The notes under the pieces were generated by a model, which saw only the letters and a list, made by a program, of their open reading frames with translations, made no database searches and was not told the origin of the DNA. Positions 33,942 to 42,707 of a stretch of 64,000 nucleotides of DNA are shown here, piece after piece. The DNA is from VRUE01 sp963715455. Lineage in GTDB: Bacteria; Actinomycetota; Thermoleophilia; Solirubrobacterales; 70-9. The translations under genes were made by a program, and so were the position numbers. How positions within the stretch are numbered: position 1 is the first letter of the stretch; each line of letters begins with the position of its first letter. Location: contig OY970245.1 of the NCBI GenBank assembly GCA_963715455.1, positions 1,798,001 through 1,862,000 of the forward strand, given 5' to 3'.

Positions 33942-34213
33942 TGCCAGTCACCGTGAAGATCCCGACCCAGCTGCGCGCGGCGACCGGGGGAGAGGCCGAG
34001 CTGGAAGTCTCTGGCTCGACCGTCGGCGAGGTACTCGACGCGGTCTTCGAGGCGCACGGCGGCCTGCGCGAGCGGATCACCCTGGACGGCGACCTACGCC
34101 GCTTCGTCAACGTCTACGTCAGCGGCGAGGACATCCGCTTCCAAGAGGGCCTACAGACCCAGATCGACGACGGGGCAGAGGTAACGATCCTCCCCGCCGT
34201 TGCTGGCGGTTGA
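33941..34213 (+). CDS. cysO: CysO-like sulfur-carrier protein (MoaD/ThiS fold)
   Basis: 90 residues with a beta-grasp fold ending in the diagnostic VTILPAVAGG, whose last Gly is made into a thiocarboxylate. Residues VTVKIPTQLRAATGGEAELE and RRFVNVYVSGEDIRFQEGL match Mycobacterium CysO closely, as I recall that sequence. It is translated by coupling to the thrC-like gene (TGATG). CysO-type proteins deliver sulfide to PLP enzymes. The partner protease (Mec+) and activating enzyme are not in this window. Confidence 0.9.
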   Translation: MPVTVKIPTQLRAATGGEAELEVSGSTVGEVLDAVFEAHGGLRERITLDGDLRRFVNVYVSGEDIRFQEGLQTQIDDGAEVTILPAVAGG

Positions 34214-34255
34214 GTGCTGCATTGAGCACCACATAGGTGCAAAAAACAGCACTCA
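34212..34255. promoter_or_regulatory. Paired stem-loops after the cysO-like gene
   Basis: GAGTGCTG (34212-34219) pairs with CAGCACTC (34248-34255); inside it GCACC-ACATA-GGTGC forms a second stem, followed by AAAAAA. It falls between the sulfur-carrier gene and the nucleotidyltransferase gene and may end the riboswitch operon or fold the next leader. The A-run would be a T-run only for (-) transcription. Confidence 0.45.
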
Positions 34256-34259
34256 TGCC

Positions 34260-35042
34260 ATGAAGCCAACGGTTGTAATTCTCTGCGGGGGGCGGGGGAC
34301 CCGGTTGCGGGAGCGGACCGAGTCGGTTCCTAAGGCGCTGGTGGAGATCGGCGGCAGGCCGATTCTCTGGCACGTGATCGGCATCTATGTCGCGCAGGGG
34401 TTCGAGCGCTTCCTGCTGGCGACCGGTTACTTGGGGGAGATGGTCGAGGGGTTCGTCGCGGAAGAAGCCTGGCCCGGGGGGATCGAGGTCGAGTGCGTCG
34501 ACACCGGTCTGGAGACGCCGACGGGCGGCCGCATCGCGCTGCTCCGCGATCGCCTCGCGCCTGGAACCTTCTGCGTCACCTATGCCGACGGCGTCGCCGA
34601 CGTCGACCTCGACGCCCTGCTCGAGTCCCACCGCGCCTCAGAGGCCCTTGCGACAGTGACCGTCGTGCAGCCGCATCTACAGTGGGGCGTCGCCGAGCTG
34701 GGCCGTGACGATCAGGTCGAAGGCTTCGTCGAGAAGCCGCGCAGCGAGCACTGGATCAACGGCGGCTTCTTCTGCTTCGAGCCCGGCGCGCTTGCCTACT
34801 TGGACGAGACCAGTGTGCTCGAGCGGGAGCCGCTGCAGCGCTTGGCAGCCGACGGTGAGCTCAACGCGCACCGCCACGTCGGCTTCTGGGACTGCATGGA
34901 CACCTACAAGGACGCGGTCGAGCTCAATGATCTCTGGGCCTCAGGCGAGGCTCCCTGGCGAGCCTTTGCCACCGCATCCGACATTGACCACACCCTGAGG
35001 GGGTCAATGTCGGATGCGGTGGCGGGAGACCGAGCATCGTGA
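34260..35042 (+). CDS. Glucose-1-phosphate cytidylyltransferase-like protein
   Basis: 260 residues from ATG 34260. The nucleotidyltransferase loop VVILCGGRGTRLRERTESVP with lysine in PKALVEIGGRPI, the Asp in VTYADGVADVDLD, and GFVEKPRSEHWINGGFFCFE match the RfbF/DdhA type, which makes CDP-glucose. The last 24 or so residues come from a palindrome (34969-35022) rather than a conserved end. It overlaps the dehydratase gene by 4 bases. The CTP choice is inferred from similarity and the neighbour. Confidence 0.88.
   Translation: MKPTVVILCGGRGTRLRERTESVPKALVEIGGRPILWHVIGIYVAQGFERFLLATGYLGEMVEGFVAEEAWPGGIEVECVDTGLETPTGGRIALLRDRLAPGTFCVTYADGVADVDLDALLESHRASEALATVTVVQPHLQWGVAELGRDDQVEGFVEKPRSEHWINGGFFCFEPGALAYLDETSVLEREPLQRLAADGELNAHRHVGFWDCMDTYKDAVELNDLWASGEAPWRAFATASDIDHTLRGSMSDAVAGDRAS
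34969..35022. repeat. 21-bp perfect palindrome at the 3' end of the nucleotidyltransferase gene
   Basis: The arms 34969-34989 and 35002-35022 are exact inverted copies around a 12-base loop. The arm begins CCACCGCATCCGACATTGA; its core GCATCCGACATT also opens the hairpin after yjbQ at 8001-8040, so the two belong to one repeat family. Here it is inside the coding end. Confidence 0.9.
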
Positions 35043-36025
35043 CCGCCCTCGTCACCGGTGCGCACGGCTTCGTCGCCTCGCACCTGGCAAAGGCGCTGCT
35101 CGAGCGCGGCGATGCAGTGCGCGTGCTCGATCGGCCGGACCCGAGGCTGGCCGACGTTGGCGGCCCGCGGCTCTCGAGCCTCGACCTGCTCGACCTGCGC
35201 GAGGAGGTCGAGCTCGCCGAGGGCGACCTGCGCGACGGCGAGGCGGTTTCCGCCGCCATTGCCGGCTGTGACGCGGTCTTTCACCTCGCTGCGCAGACGA
35301 TCGTCGGGGTGGCGCGCGAATCGCCGCTGGAGACGCTCGAAGTCAACGTGCGTGGCGCCTGGAACGTCTTTGAGGCCTGCCGCGACCATGGTGTTGCACG
35401 GATGGTCTTCGCCTCTTCCGACAAGGCCTACGGCGCCAGCCCAGAGCTGCCCTACCGCGAGGACTTTCCGCTGCGCGCTGCCTACCCCTATGACGCCAGC
35501 AAGGCCGCCGCGGACATCATCGCCCGCAGCTATGCCAACGCCTATGACCTGCCCCTCGCGGTCACACGCTTCGCCAACATCTACGGGGGTGGCGACCTCA
35601 ACTTCTCGCGCCTGATCCCCGAGGCCGTCATCGCCGTGCTCGACGGCCGCCCGCCGCAGATTCGCTCCGACGGCAGCCCCGAGCGCGACTTCCTCCATGT
35701 CGACGACGCGGTTAGTGCCTACCTGGCGATCGCTGCTGCTCTTGACGGCGAGGGGGCGAAGGGGGAGGCATTTAACGCCGGCGGGGAGCGTCCGCACTCG
35801 GTGCGCGAGGTGGTCGAGCTGATCGCCCTCCAGTCGGGGGTCGAGCCCGAGTACCTCGGCGAGGGTACGCCCGATGGCGAGATCGACCGCCAGTACGTCG
35901 ACTCGAGCAAGCTGCGCGAGCTGACCGGCTGGCGCCCCAAGGTCGACCTCGGGGGCGGGCTCGACCGCACGCTCGCCTGGTACGACGCCCACCCGCAGGC
36001 TCGGCCTGCAAAGCTCTCAGCCTAG
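35039..36025 (+). CDS. CDP-glucose 4,6-dehydratase-like SDR epimerase/dehydratase
   Basis: 328 residues. Extended SDR: NAD loop LVTGAHGFVASHLAKAL, VFHLAAQTIVGVARESP, catalytic Ser in ASSDKAYG, YxxxK as YPYDASKAAAD, and FANIYGGGDLNFSRLIPEAV. The QTIVG and GGGDLNFSRLIP pieces fit CDP-glucose 4,6-dehydratase more than GDP-mannose dehydratase. With the preceding cytidylyltransferase it would make CDP-4-keto-6-deoxyglucose; no further sugar enzymes are adjacent. Confidence 0.85.
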   Translation: MTALVTGAHGFVASHLAKALLERGDAVRVLDRPDPRLADVGGPRLSSLDLLDLREEVELAEGDLRDGEAVSAAIAGCDAVFHLAAQTIVGVARESPLETLEVNVRGAWNVFEACRDHGVARMVFASSDKAYGASPELPYREDFPLRAAYPYDASKAAADIIARSYANAYDLPLAVTRFANIYGGGDLNFSRLIPEAVIAVLDGRPPQIRSDGSPERDFLHVDDAVSAYLAIAAALDGEGAKGEAFNAGGERPHSVREVVELIALQSGVEPEYLGEGTPDGEIDRQYVDSSKLRELTGWRPKVDLGGGLDRTLAWYDAHPQARPAKLSA

Positions 36026-36027
36026 CC

Positions 36028-36825
36028 ATGTGCGGGCGCTTCACGGTCACCAACAAGGACACCAAGAAGATCGCCGACCACTTCCAGGTCGAGCTGGAGA
36101 AGGCGTTGGAGCGCAACGCGGGTGGCGACGCCCCGCCGCCGACGGCCGAGCGGGTGAAAAAGATCGAAGGAGGGCTCGGCCGCTACAACGTGGCGCCGAG
36201 CCAGGAGGTGCTGACCGTGCGCTCCTCGCCCGACCCGGAGGAGGCCGCCCAGGGCGATCGCGAGGCGCGGCTGATGCGCTGGGGCCTCGTTCCCCGCTGG
36301 GCAAAGGACCTCAAGGTGGGCTACAAGATGATCAACGCCAAGGCCGAGAACCTCAGCTCGAGCCGCGCCTACTCGCCGCTGGTCGGCAAGTTCCGCCACC
36401 GTTGCCTGATCGTCGCCGACGGCTTTTATGAGTGGATGAAGGCCGAGGACCCCAAGCAGCCGCGCCAGCCCTGGCGCTTCACGGTCGACGGCGGTGAGAC
36501 CTTCGCCTTCGCTGGCCTCTGCACGCGCAAGGAGTGGCAGGACCCCGGGGATCGCGGCTTCGACGACGGCTGGCTCTACAGCTGCACGATCATCACCACG
36601 ACGCCCAACGAGCTGGTTGCCAAGGTCCATGACCGCATGCCCGCGATCCTGCCCAATGCCGAGGCTGAGGCCGCCTGGCTGCGCCCCGACCTGGAGCTGG
36701 AGGACGCCGTGGCGATGTGCGCACCCCTACCGGCCTCACGCATGGACAGCGCCCCCGCCAACCCGAAGCTGAACAAGGTCGGCAAAGGCAGCGAGGAAGG
36801 GCCGGAGCTGCTCGTCGCGCCCTAG
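36028..36825 (+). CDS. HMCES/YedK-type abasic-site-protecting protein (SRAP)
   Basis: 265 residues. The catalytic Cys2 follows the initiator (MCGRFT), and further SRAP residues are visible: RYNVAPSQ, RLMRWGLVPRWAKD, INAKAENLS, the glutamate in GFYEWMKAE, and the histidine in KVHDRMPAIL. These proteins crosslink to abasic sites in single-stranded DNA to shield them. It starts 2 bases after the dehydratase stop. It converges on the next (-) gene; the stops overlap at CTAG. Confidence 0.95.
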   Translation: MCGRFTVTNKDTKKIADHFQVELEKALERNAGGDAPPPTAERVKKIEGGLGRYNVAPSQEVLTVRSSPDPEEAAQGDREARLMRWGLVPRWAKDLKVGYKMINAKAENLSSSRAYSPLVGKFRHRCLIVADGFYEWMKAEDPKQPRQPWRFTVDGGETFAFAGLCTRKEWQDPGDRGFDDGWLYSCTIITTTPNELVAKVHDRMPAILPNAEAEAAWLRPDLELEDAVAMCAPLPASRMDSAPANPKLNKVGKGSEEGPELLVAP

Positions 36826-37529
36826 TCGAGAGTGCCGACGGTGCGGACCGTCGCCGAGCCTGCAGCGGTCTCGATCGTGCACGAGATACGCGCGGCCGGT
36901 GTCACCGTGGTGCGCCAGATCGAGATGAAGGGCAGCTGCAGCGGCTCCTGCGGCCGGCCGGCAGGCAAGCCCAGTTGCCATACCTGACGACCGATCCGGA
37001 AGGGGGGCCACTCAACGACGATGCCGGGTTCGCGGGTGTAGCGCGAGCCGAGTACGTCGCCGACTTCAACCGACGCCAGGTCGGTGCTGTGGGAGCTGAA
37101 TTCGACCAGGGAGGTGTCGTGTATTTCCTGTTCCGCCAGATCTTCGCTGGAGCGGGGATAGGAGGCACGGCTCTTCGGCGTCTTGGCGATGATCGTCTGC
37201 TTGGGCACCGCGATCGTGCAGCTCAGCCGCCCCTGTCCGACCGCCGAGCCGGCGTCGATCGTCAGCAACGCCGAGCTGCGGAAGAGCGTGTAGTCGCCGG
37301 CGTTGGGCTCGGTGGCGCGGATCAGGCCCTGGCTGAGCTGCATCTGGCCACCGCCGGGGATCGCGACGGCTTTCGAGTCGGGCATGCGGCTTTCTTCAGC
37401 CCATTCCAGGGTGGCCGCGCCGAGCGGCTTGTCGGTGCTGAGCAGGGCCGCCATGACCGTGGCCAACAGCCCGATTGCGATGACGATCAGCGCTCCCCGC
37501 GGCGGTCGGGTCTCGGTCAGGTCCGGCAT
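36822..37529 (-). CDS. Membrane-anchored protein of unknown function
   Basis: 235 residues from ATG 37529. One N-terminal membrane segment (GALIVIAIGLLATVMAALLS, about residues 12-31) is followed by a 200-residue extracytoplasmic beta-rich region with two cysteines (SCTIAVPK, SCTIETA). There is no lipobox. It is divergent from nothing close; the tRNA-Arg gene lies just upstream on the same strand, 34 bases away. No family is recognised. Confidence 0.55.
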   Translation of the reverse strand: MPDLTETRPPRGALIVIAIGLLATVMAALLSTDKPLGAATLEWAEESRMPDSKAVAIPGGGQMQLSQGLIRATEPNAGDYTLFRSSALLTIDAGSAVGQGRLSCTIAVPKQTIIAKTPKSRASYPRSSEDLAEQEIHDTSLVEFSSHSTDLASVEVGDVLGSRYTREPGIVVEWPPFRIGRQVWQLGLPAGRPQEPLQLPFISIWRTTVTPAARISCTIETAAGSATVRTVGTLD

Positions 37530-37563
37530 CGGCCGCGACAGTATTGGAAGGCGCAGCGGGAAA

Positions 37564-37637
37564 CGCGCCCGGCAGGATTCGAACCTGCGACTTCCACCTC
37601 CGGAGGGTGGCGCTCTATCCAGCTGAGCTACGGGCGC
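37564..37637 (-). tRNA. tRNA-Arg (anticodon CCG)
   Basis: A complete cloverleaf: acceptor arms GCGCCCG and CGGGCGC, D-arm GCTC/GAGC, anticodon stem CCACC/GGTGG around CTCCGGA giving anticodon CCG, variable AAGTC, and T-arm GCAGG-TTCGAAT-CCTGC. Discriminator base is G; CCA is not encoded. It reads CGG arginine codons. Confidence 0.97.
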
Positions 37638-37699
37638 TCAGTGGCTCAGTCTAGCTTCGGATAACGGAGGCGCCGCGTCGCGTAGGCTCGCAGGCTCCC

Positions 37700-38674
37700 G
37701 TGGACCTCTCAGCGATCTTCCTCGGCACCGGTGGATCGGTGCCCTCGGCGCGGCGCTCGACTGCGAGCGTAATGCTGGCCCGCGGGGGTAAGCGGCTGCT
37801 CTTCGACTGCGGCGAAGGGACACAGCGTCAGTTGCAGCGCTCGGTTGGCCTCGCGCAAGTCGACGAGATCTACCTGACCCACTTCCACGCCGACCACATC
37901 CTCGGCCTACCGGGTCTGCTCAAGACCTACGACCTGACGGCCCGCGAAGAGCCCCTAGCGATCTACGGCCCGCGTGGCCTGCGCGACCTCTTCAAGGTGC
38001 TCGGCCGCTTGATCGGCCGCACCGACTTCAGCATCGATCTGATCGAAATCGATCCTGGTGAAGCGGTGCGCCACGATGGTGCCGAGGTGCGTGCCTTCGC
38101 CGTCGAGCACAGCGTGCGCGCCAACGGCTACGCGCTGATTGAGGAGGAGCGTCCCGGCCGCTTCGACCCCGAGACAGCCAAGCGGCTCGGGGTTGCAGAA
38201 GGCCCCGCCTTCGCCGAGCTGCAGCGCGGAGAGCAGGTCGAAGGCAGCGCTGGCCCGGTCCGTCCCGAGGACGTGATGGGAGCCTCACGTCCCGGTCGCA
38301 CGGTGGTGATCACCGGTGACACGGCTCCCTGCCATTCGACGGTGGCCGCCGCCGCCGACGCCGAGCTGCTTATCCATGACGCCAGCTTCTCCGAGGAGGA
38401 GGTGCAGCGGGCGGCGGACACAGGTCACTCGACCGTCGGACAGGCGGCCTCGGTAGCGCGCGAGGCGCACGTCAAGATGTTGGCTCTGGTCCACATCTCC
38501 TCGCGCTACCACGTCGGCACGGTCCTCGATGAGGCCCGTGAGGTCTTCGAGCCCAGCGTCGCCCCACGCGACTTCGACGTGATCGAGATCCCCTTTCCCG
38601 AGCGTGGCGAACCCGCGCTAATTGCGAATGGCGCCCGCGAAAGAGACGAGCCAGAGCCGGAATCCGACGCCTAG
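37700..38674 (+). CDS. rnz: Ribonuclease Z
   Basis: 324 residues, GTG start. RNase Z trims tRNA 3' ends. Motifs: FLGTGGSVPSARRSTASVML, the zinc box THFHADHILGL, AFAVEHSV, ITGDTAPCHST, and the late HISSRY. It lies 62 bases from a tRNA-Arg gene on the other strand, a fitting though perhaps accidental neighbour. The C-terminal 20 residues are acidic. It ends 28 bases before the PyrR leader element. Confidence 0.95.
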   Translation: MDLSAIFLGTGGSVPSARRSTASVMLARGGKRLLFDCGEGTQRQLQRSVGLAQVDEIYLTHFHADHILGLPGLLKTYDLTAREEPLAIYGPRGLRDLFKVLGRLIGRTDFSIDLIEIDPGEAVRHDGAEVRAFAVEHSVRANGYALIEEERPGRFDPETAKRLGVAEGPAFAELQRGEQVEGSAGPVRPEDVMGASRPGRTVVITGDTAPCHSTVAAAADAELLIHDASFSEEEVQRAADTGHSTVGQAASVAREAHVKMLALVHISSRYHVGTVLDEAREVFEPSVAPRDFDVIEIPFPERGEPALIANGARERDEPEPESDA

Positions 38675-38702
38675 CGCCGCGCTTGCTGCTAGCCTCGTGG
38701 CG

Positions 38703-38736
38703 TCCTTTAACTGCGGTCCTGCGAGGCCGAGAAGGA
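38703..38736 (+). promoter_or_regulatory. PyrR-binding leader RNA of the pyr operon
   Basis: TCCTTTAACTGCGGTCCTGC followed by GAGGCCGAGAAGG has the pyr-leader binding-loop pattern: a lower stem CCTT/AAGG, an upper stem CGGTCC/GGCCG around TGCGA, and the conserved bulge. The AAGGAG ribosome site of pyrR is part of the lower stem, so PyrR plus UMP should block translation, as known in mycobacteria, rather than work by termination. Confidence 0.8.
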
Positions 38737-38746
38737 GCAAATCGAA

Positions 38747-39301
38747 GTGAGTGAGAAGGTCGTGCTTGAGCGCGACGACCTGAGGCGAACGCTGAAGCGG
38801 ATCGCCCACGAGATCGCCGAGAAGAACCCGGACCCCGATGGCCTGGCGATCGTTGGCATCCACACCCGCGGCGCCCTGTTGGCCCGCCGCCTGCACACCT
38901 TGCTTGCCGAGCTGACCGAGGCCGAGCTGCCGATCGGCGACCTCGACATCTCCTTCTACCGCGACGACGTGGGGGCCAAGTCGCCGGCCGGCCAGCCTGT
39001 CGTTCACGCCTCGCACATTGACTTCGACCCCACCGACAAAACGGTGGTGCTGGTCGATGATGTGCTCTTCACCGGTCGCACCGTACGCGCGGCAATCGAC
39101 GCGCTCTTCGATTACGGTCGCCCACAGCGCGTGCAGCTCGCCGTGCTCTGCGACCGCGGCCACCGCGAGCTGCCGATCCGTCCCGACTACGTCGGCAAGA
39201 ACCTGCCGACCGCCCGCGAGGAGCGGGTCAACGTCCGGCTCGAGGAGACCGACGAGGTCGACGAGGTGACGATCTCCGAACTGGTCGGAGCGGGGACATG
39301 A
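38747..39301 (+). CDS. pyrR: Bifunctional pyr-operon regulator / uracil phosphoribosyltransferase PyrR
   Basis: 184 residues, GTG start after AAGGAG. PRPP motif VVLVDDVLFTGRTVRAAIDA and AIVGIHTRGALLARRL identify PyrR. It senses UMP/UTP, binds the operon leader RNA and has UPRTase activity. It is the first gene of the operon and overlaps pyrB by 4 bases. Confidence 0.97.
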   Translation: MSEKVVLERDDLRRTLKRIAHEIAEKNPDPDGLAIVGIHTRGALLARRLHTLLAELTEAELPIGDLDISFYRDDVGAKSPAGQPVVHASHIDFDPTDKTVVLVDDVLFTGRTVRAAIDALFDYGRPQRVQLAVLCDRGHRELPIRPDYVGKNLPTAREERVNVRLEETDEVDEVTISELVGAGT

Positions 39302-40260
39302 AGCACCTGCTCTCGATCGCGCAGCTCTCTAAAGAGGAAATCGAGGCGATCCTCGATCGTGCCGAGAGCTTCGCCGAGGTCGGCCGCCGCGACATCAAGA
39401 AGGTGCCCACTTTGCGCGGTCGCACCGTGGTCACGCTCTTCTACGAGTCGAGTACTCGCACGAGCTCCTCCTTCGAGCTGGCGGCGAAGCGCCTCTCGGC
39501 TGACCTCGTCTCGGTCAAGGCGGCCGGCTCTTCGGTCGACAAGGGCGAGTCGCTGAAGGACACCGTCGCCACGCTCTCCGCCTACGAACCGGCGGCGATC
39601 GTTATCCGCCATCCCTACGCCGGCGCCGCCCAGCTCGTCGCTGGCTGGGCCGATGCTGCGGTTGTCAATGCCGGCGACGGCAAGCACGAGCACCCCAGCC
39701 AGGCGCTGCTCGACGTCTACACACTGCGTCGCCGGCTCGGCTCGCTTGAGGGGGTGCGCATCTGGATCGTCGGTGATGTCCTGCACAGCCGCGTCGCCCG
39801 CTCCAACCTGATCGCCTTTGCGGCGATGGGCGCTGAGTTGACCGTCTGCGGCCCGCCGGCACTGATCCCTCGCGATCTCGAGCAACTGGGCTGCACTGTG
39901 ACCCACTCACTAGGGGGGCTCGGCGAGGCTGACGTCGTCTACGCGCTGCGCCTTCAGCACGAGCGCATGCAAGAGAGCTTCGTCCCCTCGCTGCGCGAGT
40001 ACGCGGCGCACTTCCAGATCGACTCGCGGCGTCTCGGCCCGCGCCAGCTGCTCATGCATCCCGGCCCCGTCAACCGAGGCGTCGAGCTGGCTGGCGAGGT
40101 GATCGACTCGCCCCAGTCGCTGATCGCCGAGCAGGTTGCCTCCGGTCTGGTGGTGCGCATGGCGATCCTCTATGAGCTGCTCGCGGCCGGCGACGAGAAG
40201 CCCGCTCCGGTGGCGGGCAACGGCGCGGCCCACGCCACTCCCATAGGGCACCTAGCGTGA
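39298..40260 (+). CDS. pyrB: Aspartate carbamoyltransferase catalytic chain
   Basis: 320 residues. Joins carbamoyl phosphate and aspartate. Carbamoyl-phosphate site FYESSTRTSSSFELAAKRL, the KGESLKDT loop, and HPSQALLDVYTLRRRLG are all intact; the aspartate loop is YALRLQHERM. No pyrI regulatory subunit gene is present, as in other actinobacteria. Overlaps pyrR and pyrC by 4 bases each. Confidence 0.98.
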   Translation: MKHLLSIAQLSKEEIEAILDRAESFAEVGRRDIKKVPTLRGRTVVTLFYESSTRTSSSFELAAKRLSADLVSVKAAGSSVDKGESLKDTVATLSAYEPAAIVIRHPYAGAAQLVAGWADAAVVNAGDGKHEHPSQALLDVYTLRRRLGSLEGVRIWIVGDVLHSRVARSNLIAFAAMGAELTVCGPPALIPRDLEQLGCTVTHSLGGLGEADVVYALRLQHERMQESFVPSLREYAAHFQIDSRRLGPRQLLMHPGPVNRGVELAGEVIDSPQSLIAEQVASGLVVRMAILYELLAAGDEKPAPVAGNGAAHATPIGHLA

Positions 40261-41603
40261 GCGAGGCCCAGCTCGAGATGCGCGCTGGAGAGAGCGCGGA
40301 TCTAGTCCTGCGCGGCGTCACGCTGCTCGATCCGGTTGCCGGTATCGAAGGCCAGCATGACGTCGTGGTCCGCGACGGCCGGATCACGGAGCTCGCCGCG
40401 CCGGGGGCGGCCCCGGCCGAGGGCCTAGAGGAGATTGAGGCCCGCGCGCTGCACGCCTTCCCGGCTTTCTTCGACCCCCATGTCCACCTGCGTACCCCCG
40501 GCCAGGAGCACAAGGAGGACATCGGCACCGGCGCCCGCTCGGCTGCCGCCGGCGGCTACTGCGGGATGCTGGCGATGGCCAACACCGATCCACCTGTCTC
40601 CAACCCGGCCGACGTCGAGGCGCTGCTCGCCGATGCGCGCGCCACTGCGGCGGTGCGCGTCGGTTTCCTTGCCACGGTCACCCAGGGCATGCGGGGCGAG
40701 GAGCTGACCGAGATGTCGTCCCTGCGCGAGGCCGGCGCTGCCGGCTTCAGCGATGACGGGTTGCCGATTCGCAGCGCCCGCATTCTGCGCCGCGTGCTGC
40801 AGTACCAGCGACTCTGCGGTGGCGTAATCGCCTTGCACGAGGAGGACCCCGAGCTTTCTGGAGCCGGTGTCATGCATGAGGGCCCGGTCTCGGCTGCCCT
40901 CGGCCTCGAGGGCATACCGTCGGTCTCGGAGTCGACGATGATCGCCCGCGACGCTGCTCTTGCCGCCTACGAGGGTGGCCGTATCCACGTCCAGCACCTA
41001 TCCGCACGCGAGTCAGTCGAGGCGGTGCGCGCGGCCAAGGCTGCGGGCGTGCAGATCACCTGTGAGGCCTCGCCGCACCACCTCTGCCTGACCGACGAGG
41101 CGGTGCGCAGTCTCGATCCTCACCGCTTCAAGATGAACCCGCCGCTGCGCGCCGAGGCTGATCGCCAGGCGCTGATCGATGGCCTACGCGACGGCACGAT
41201 CGATTGCATTGCCACCGACCACGCGCCACACGCACCAGAGGAAAAGGAGGTCCCCTTTGAGCAAGCGGCGATGGGCGTTACCGGCCTGGAGACGGCCTTC
41301 GCCGCACTGCACACCGACTTGGTCATCCCCGAGGTGATCGAGCTGGCATTGCTGGTCGAGCGCCTCGCTGGTGGGGCTGAGCCCTTTGGCGTCGAGCGGC
41401 CTTCGCTTGCTGTCGGAAGTGCGGCCAACATCGCTCTCTGCGACCTCTCGGCTGAGTGGACCGTGGGGGAAGAGGGCTACGAGAGCCGCTCTTCCAACTC
41501 CTGGTGTGACGGCCGCAAGCTCACCGGCCGGGTGCAAATGACCCTCGCCGGCGGCCAGGTCGCCTACCGCTTGCGCTCCTTCTCGATGGGGGTTGCAGCA
41601 TGA
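40257..41603 (+). CDS. pyrC: Dihydroorotase
   Basis: 448 residues, GTG start, of the class I (PyrC-long) type. Metal motifs DPHVHLRTPGQEHKED and the later IQHLS-like VQHLSARESVEAV, plus CIATDHAPHAPEEKEVPFE, show an active zinc enzyme rather than an inactive PyrX. Cyclises carbamoyl-aspartate to dihydroorotate. The catalytic loop NSWCDGRKLTGRVQ region near the end is typical of the C-terminal cap. Overlaps carA by 4 bases. Confidence 0.97.
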   Translation: MSEAQLEMRAGESADLVLRGVTLLDPVAGIEGQHDVVVRDGRITELAAPGAAPAEGLEEIEARALHAFPAFFDPHVHLRTPGQEHKEDIGTGARSAAAGGYCGMLAMANTDPPVSNPADVEALLADARATAAVRVGFLATVTQGMRGEELTEMSSLREAGAAGFSDDGLPIRSARILRRVLQYQRLCGGVIALHEEDPELSGAGVMHEGPVSAALGLEGIPSVSESTMIARDAALAAYEGGRIHVQHLSARESVEAVRAAKAAGVQITCEASPHHLCLTDEAVRSLDPHRFKMNPPLRAEADRQALIDGLRDGTIDCIATDHAPHAPEEKEVPFEQAAMGVTGLETAFAALHTDLVIPEVIELALLVERLAGGAEPFGVERPSLAVGSAANIALCDLSAEWTVGEEGYESRSSNSWCDGRKLTGRVQMTLAGGQVAYRLRSFSMGVAA

Positions 41604-42707
41604 GAGAGGGCTATCTACTGCTCGAGGACGGCGCCCGTTTTGACGGCATTCCCTGTGGGCACGCTGAGGCAGTCACCGGCGAGGTGGTTTTCAACACGGC
41701 GATGACTGGCTACCAGGAGTCGGTTACCGACCCCTCCTACGCCGGCCAGATCATCGTCTTCACCTATCCCCTGATCGGCAACTATGGGGTGTCCGAAGCG
41801 GCAATGGAGTCCGATCGCATCCACGCTCGCGCCGTCGTTATGCGCGACCCGAAGAACGGCGAGGACGTGGCCACGGCTGAGGGCGGCTGGCTCGACTGGC
41901 TCTCCGATTGCGGCGTGCCGGCGATCGGTGGAGTCGACACGCGCGCCGTCGTGCGCCAGATTCGCGAGCGGGGCTCAATGCGCGGTGGCATCTTTCCTGC
42001 CGAGACGCCCGAGAACGAGGCGCGCGAGCGGGTTGCCGCTGAGCCCTCAATGGACGGTGCCGACCTGGCCCGCACCGTTACCCCTCCGGAGCCGGTGCGC
42101 TTCGCTGGCGATGGTGCCCATGTAGTTGGCATCGACACGGGGACCAAGCTCAACATCGTCCGGCAGCTGCGCGAGCGCGGCTGCCGGCTGACGCTGCTGC
42201 CTTGCACGTCCTCTTCCGAGGAGGTGCTCGCCGAGGAGCCGGACATCGTCTTTCTCGCCAACGGCCCCGGTGACCCGGCGGCGCTCGGCTATGTGGTCGA
42301 CACCGTCCGTGAGCTGGTTGGCCAGAAGCCGCTCTTCGGCATCTGTCTCGGCCACCAGCTGCTCTGCCGGGCGGTCGGCCTGCAGACCTTCAAGCTGCCC
42401 TTCGGCCATCGCGGCACCAACCACCCGGTCAAGGAGCTGGCCACCGGGAGGATCGACATCACCTCGCAGAACCATGGCTTCGCCGTGCAGGGGCCGGCCG
42501 GTGAGCCGCGCATTGAGGGCGACGAGCCAGTGCGCTGGGAGACTGACTTCGGCGCAGCTGAGCTCTCCCACCTCAACCTCTATGACCGTACGGTCGAGGG
42601 CCTGGTACTGAAGGAGGCCAACGCGGCGACCGTCCAGTACCACCCCGAGGCGGGTCCCGGCCCGCACGACGCCCGCCATCTCTTCGACAGCTTCCTTGAG
42701 TTGGCAC

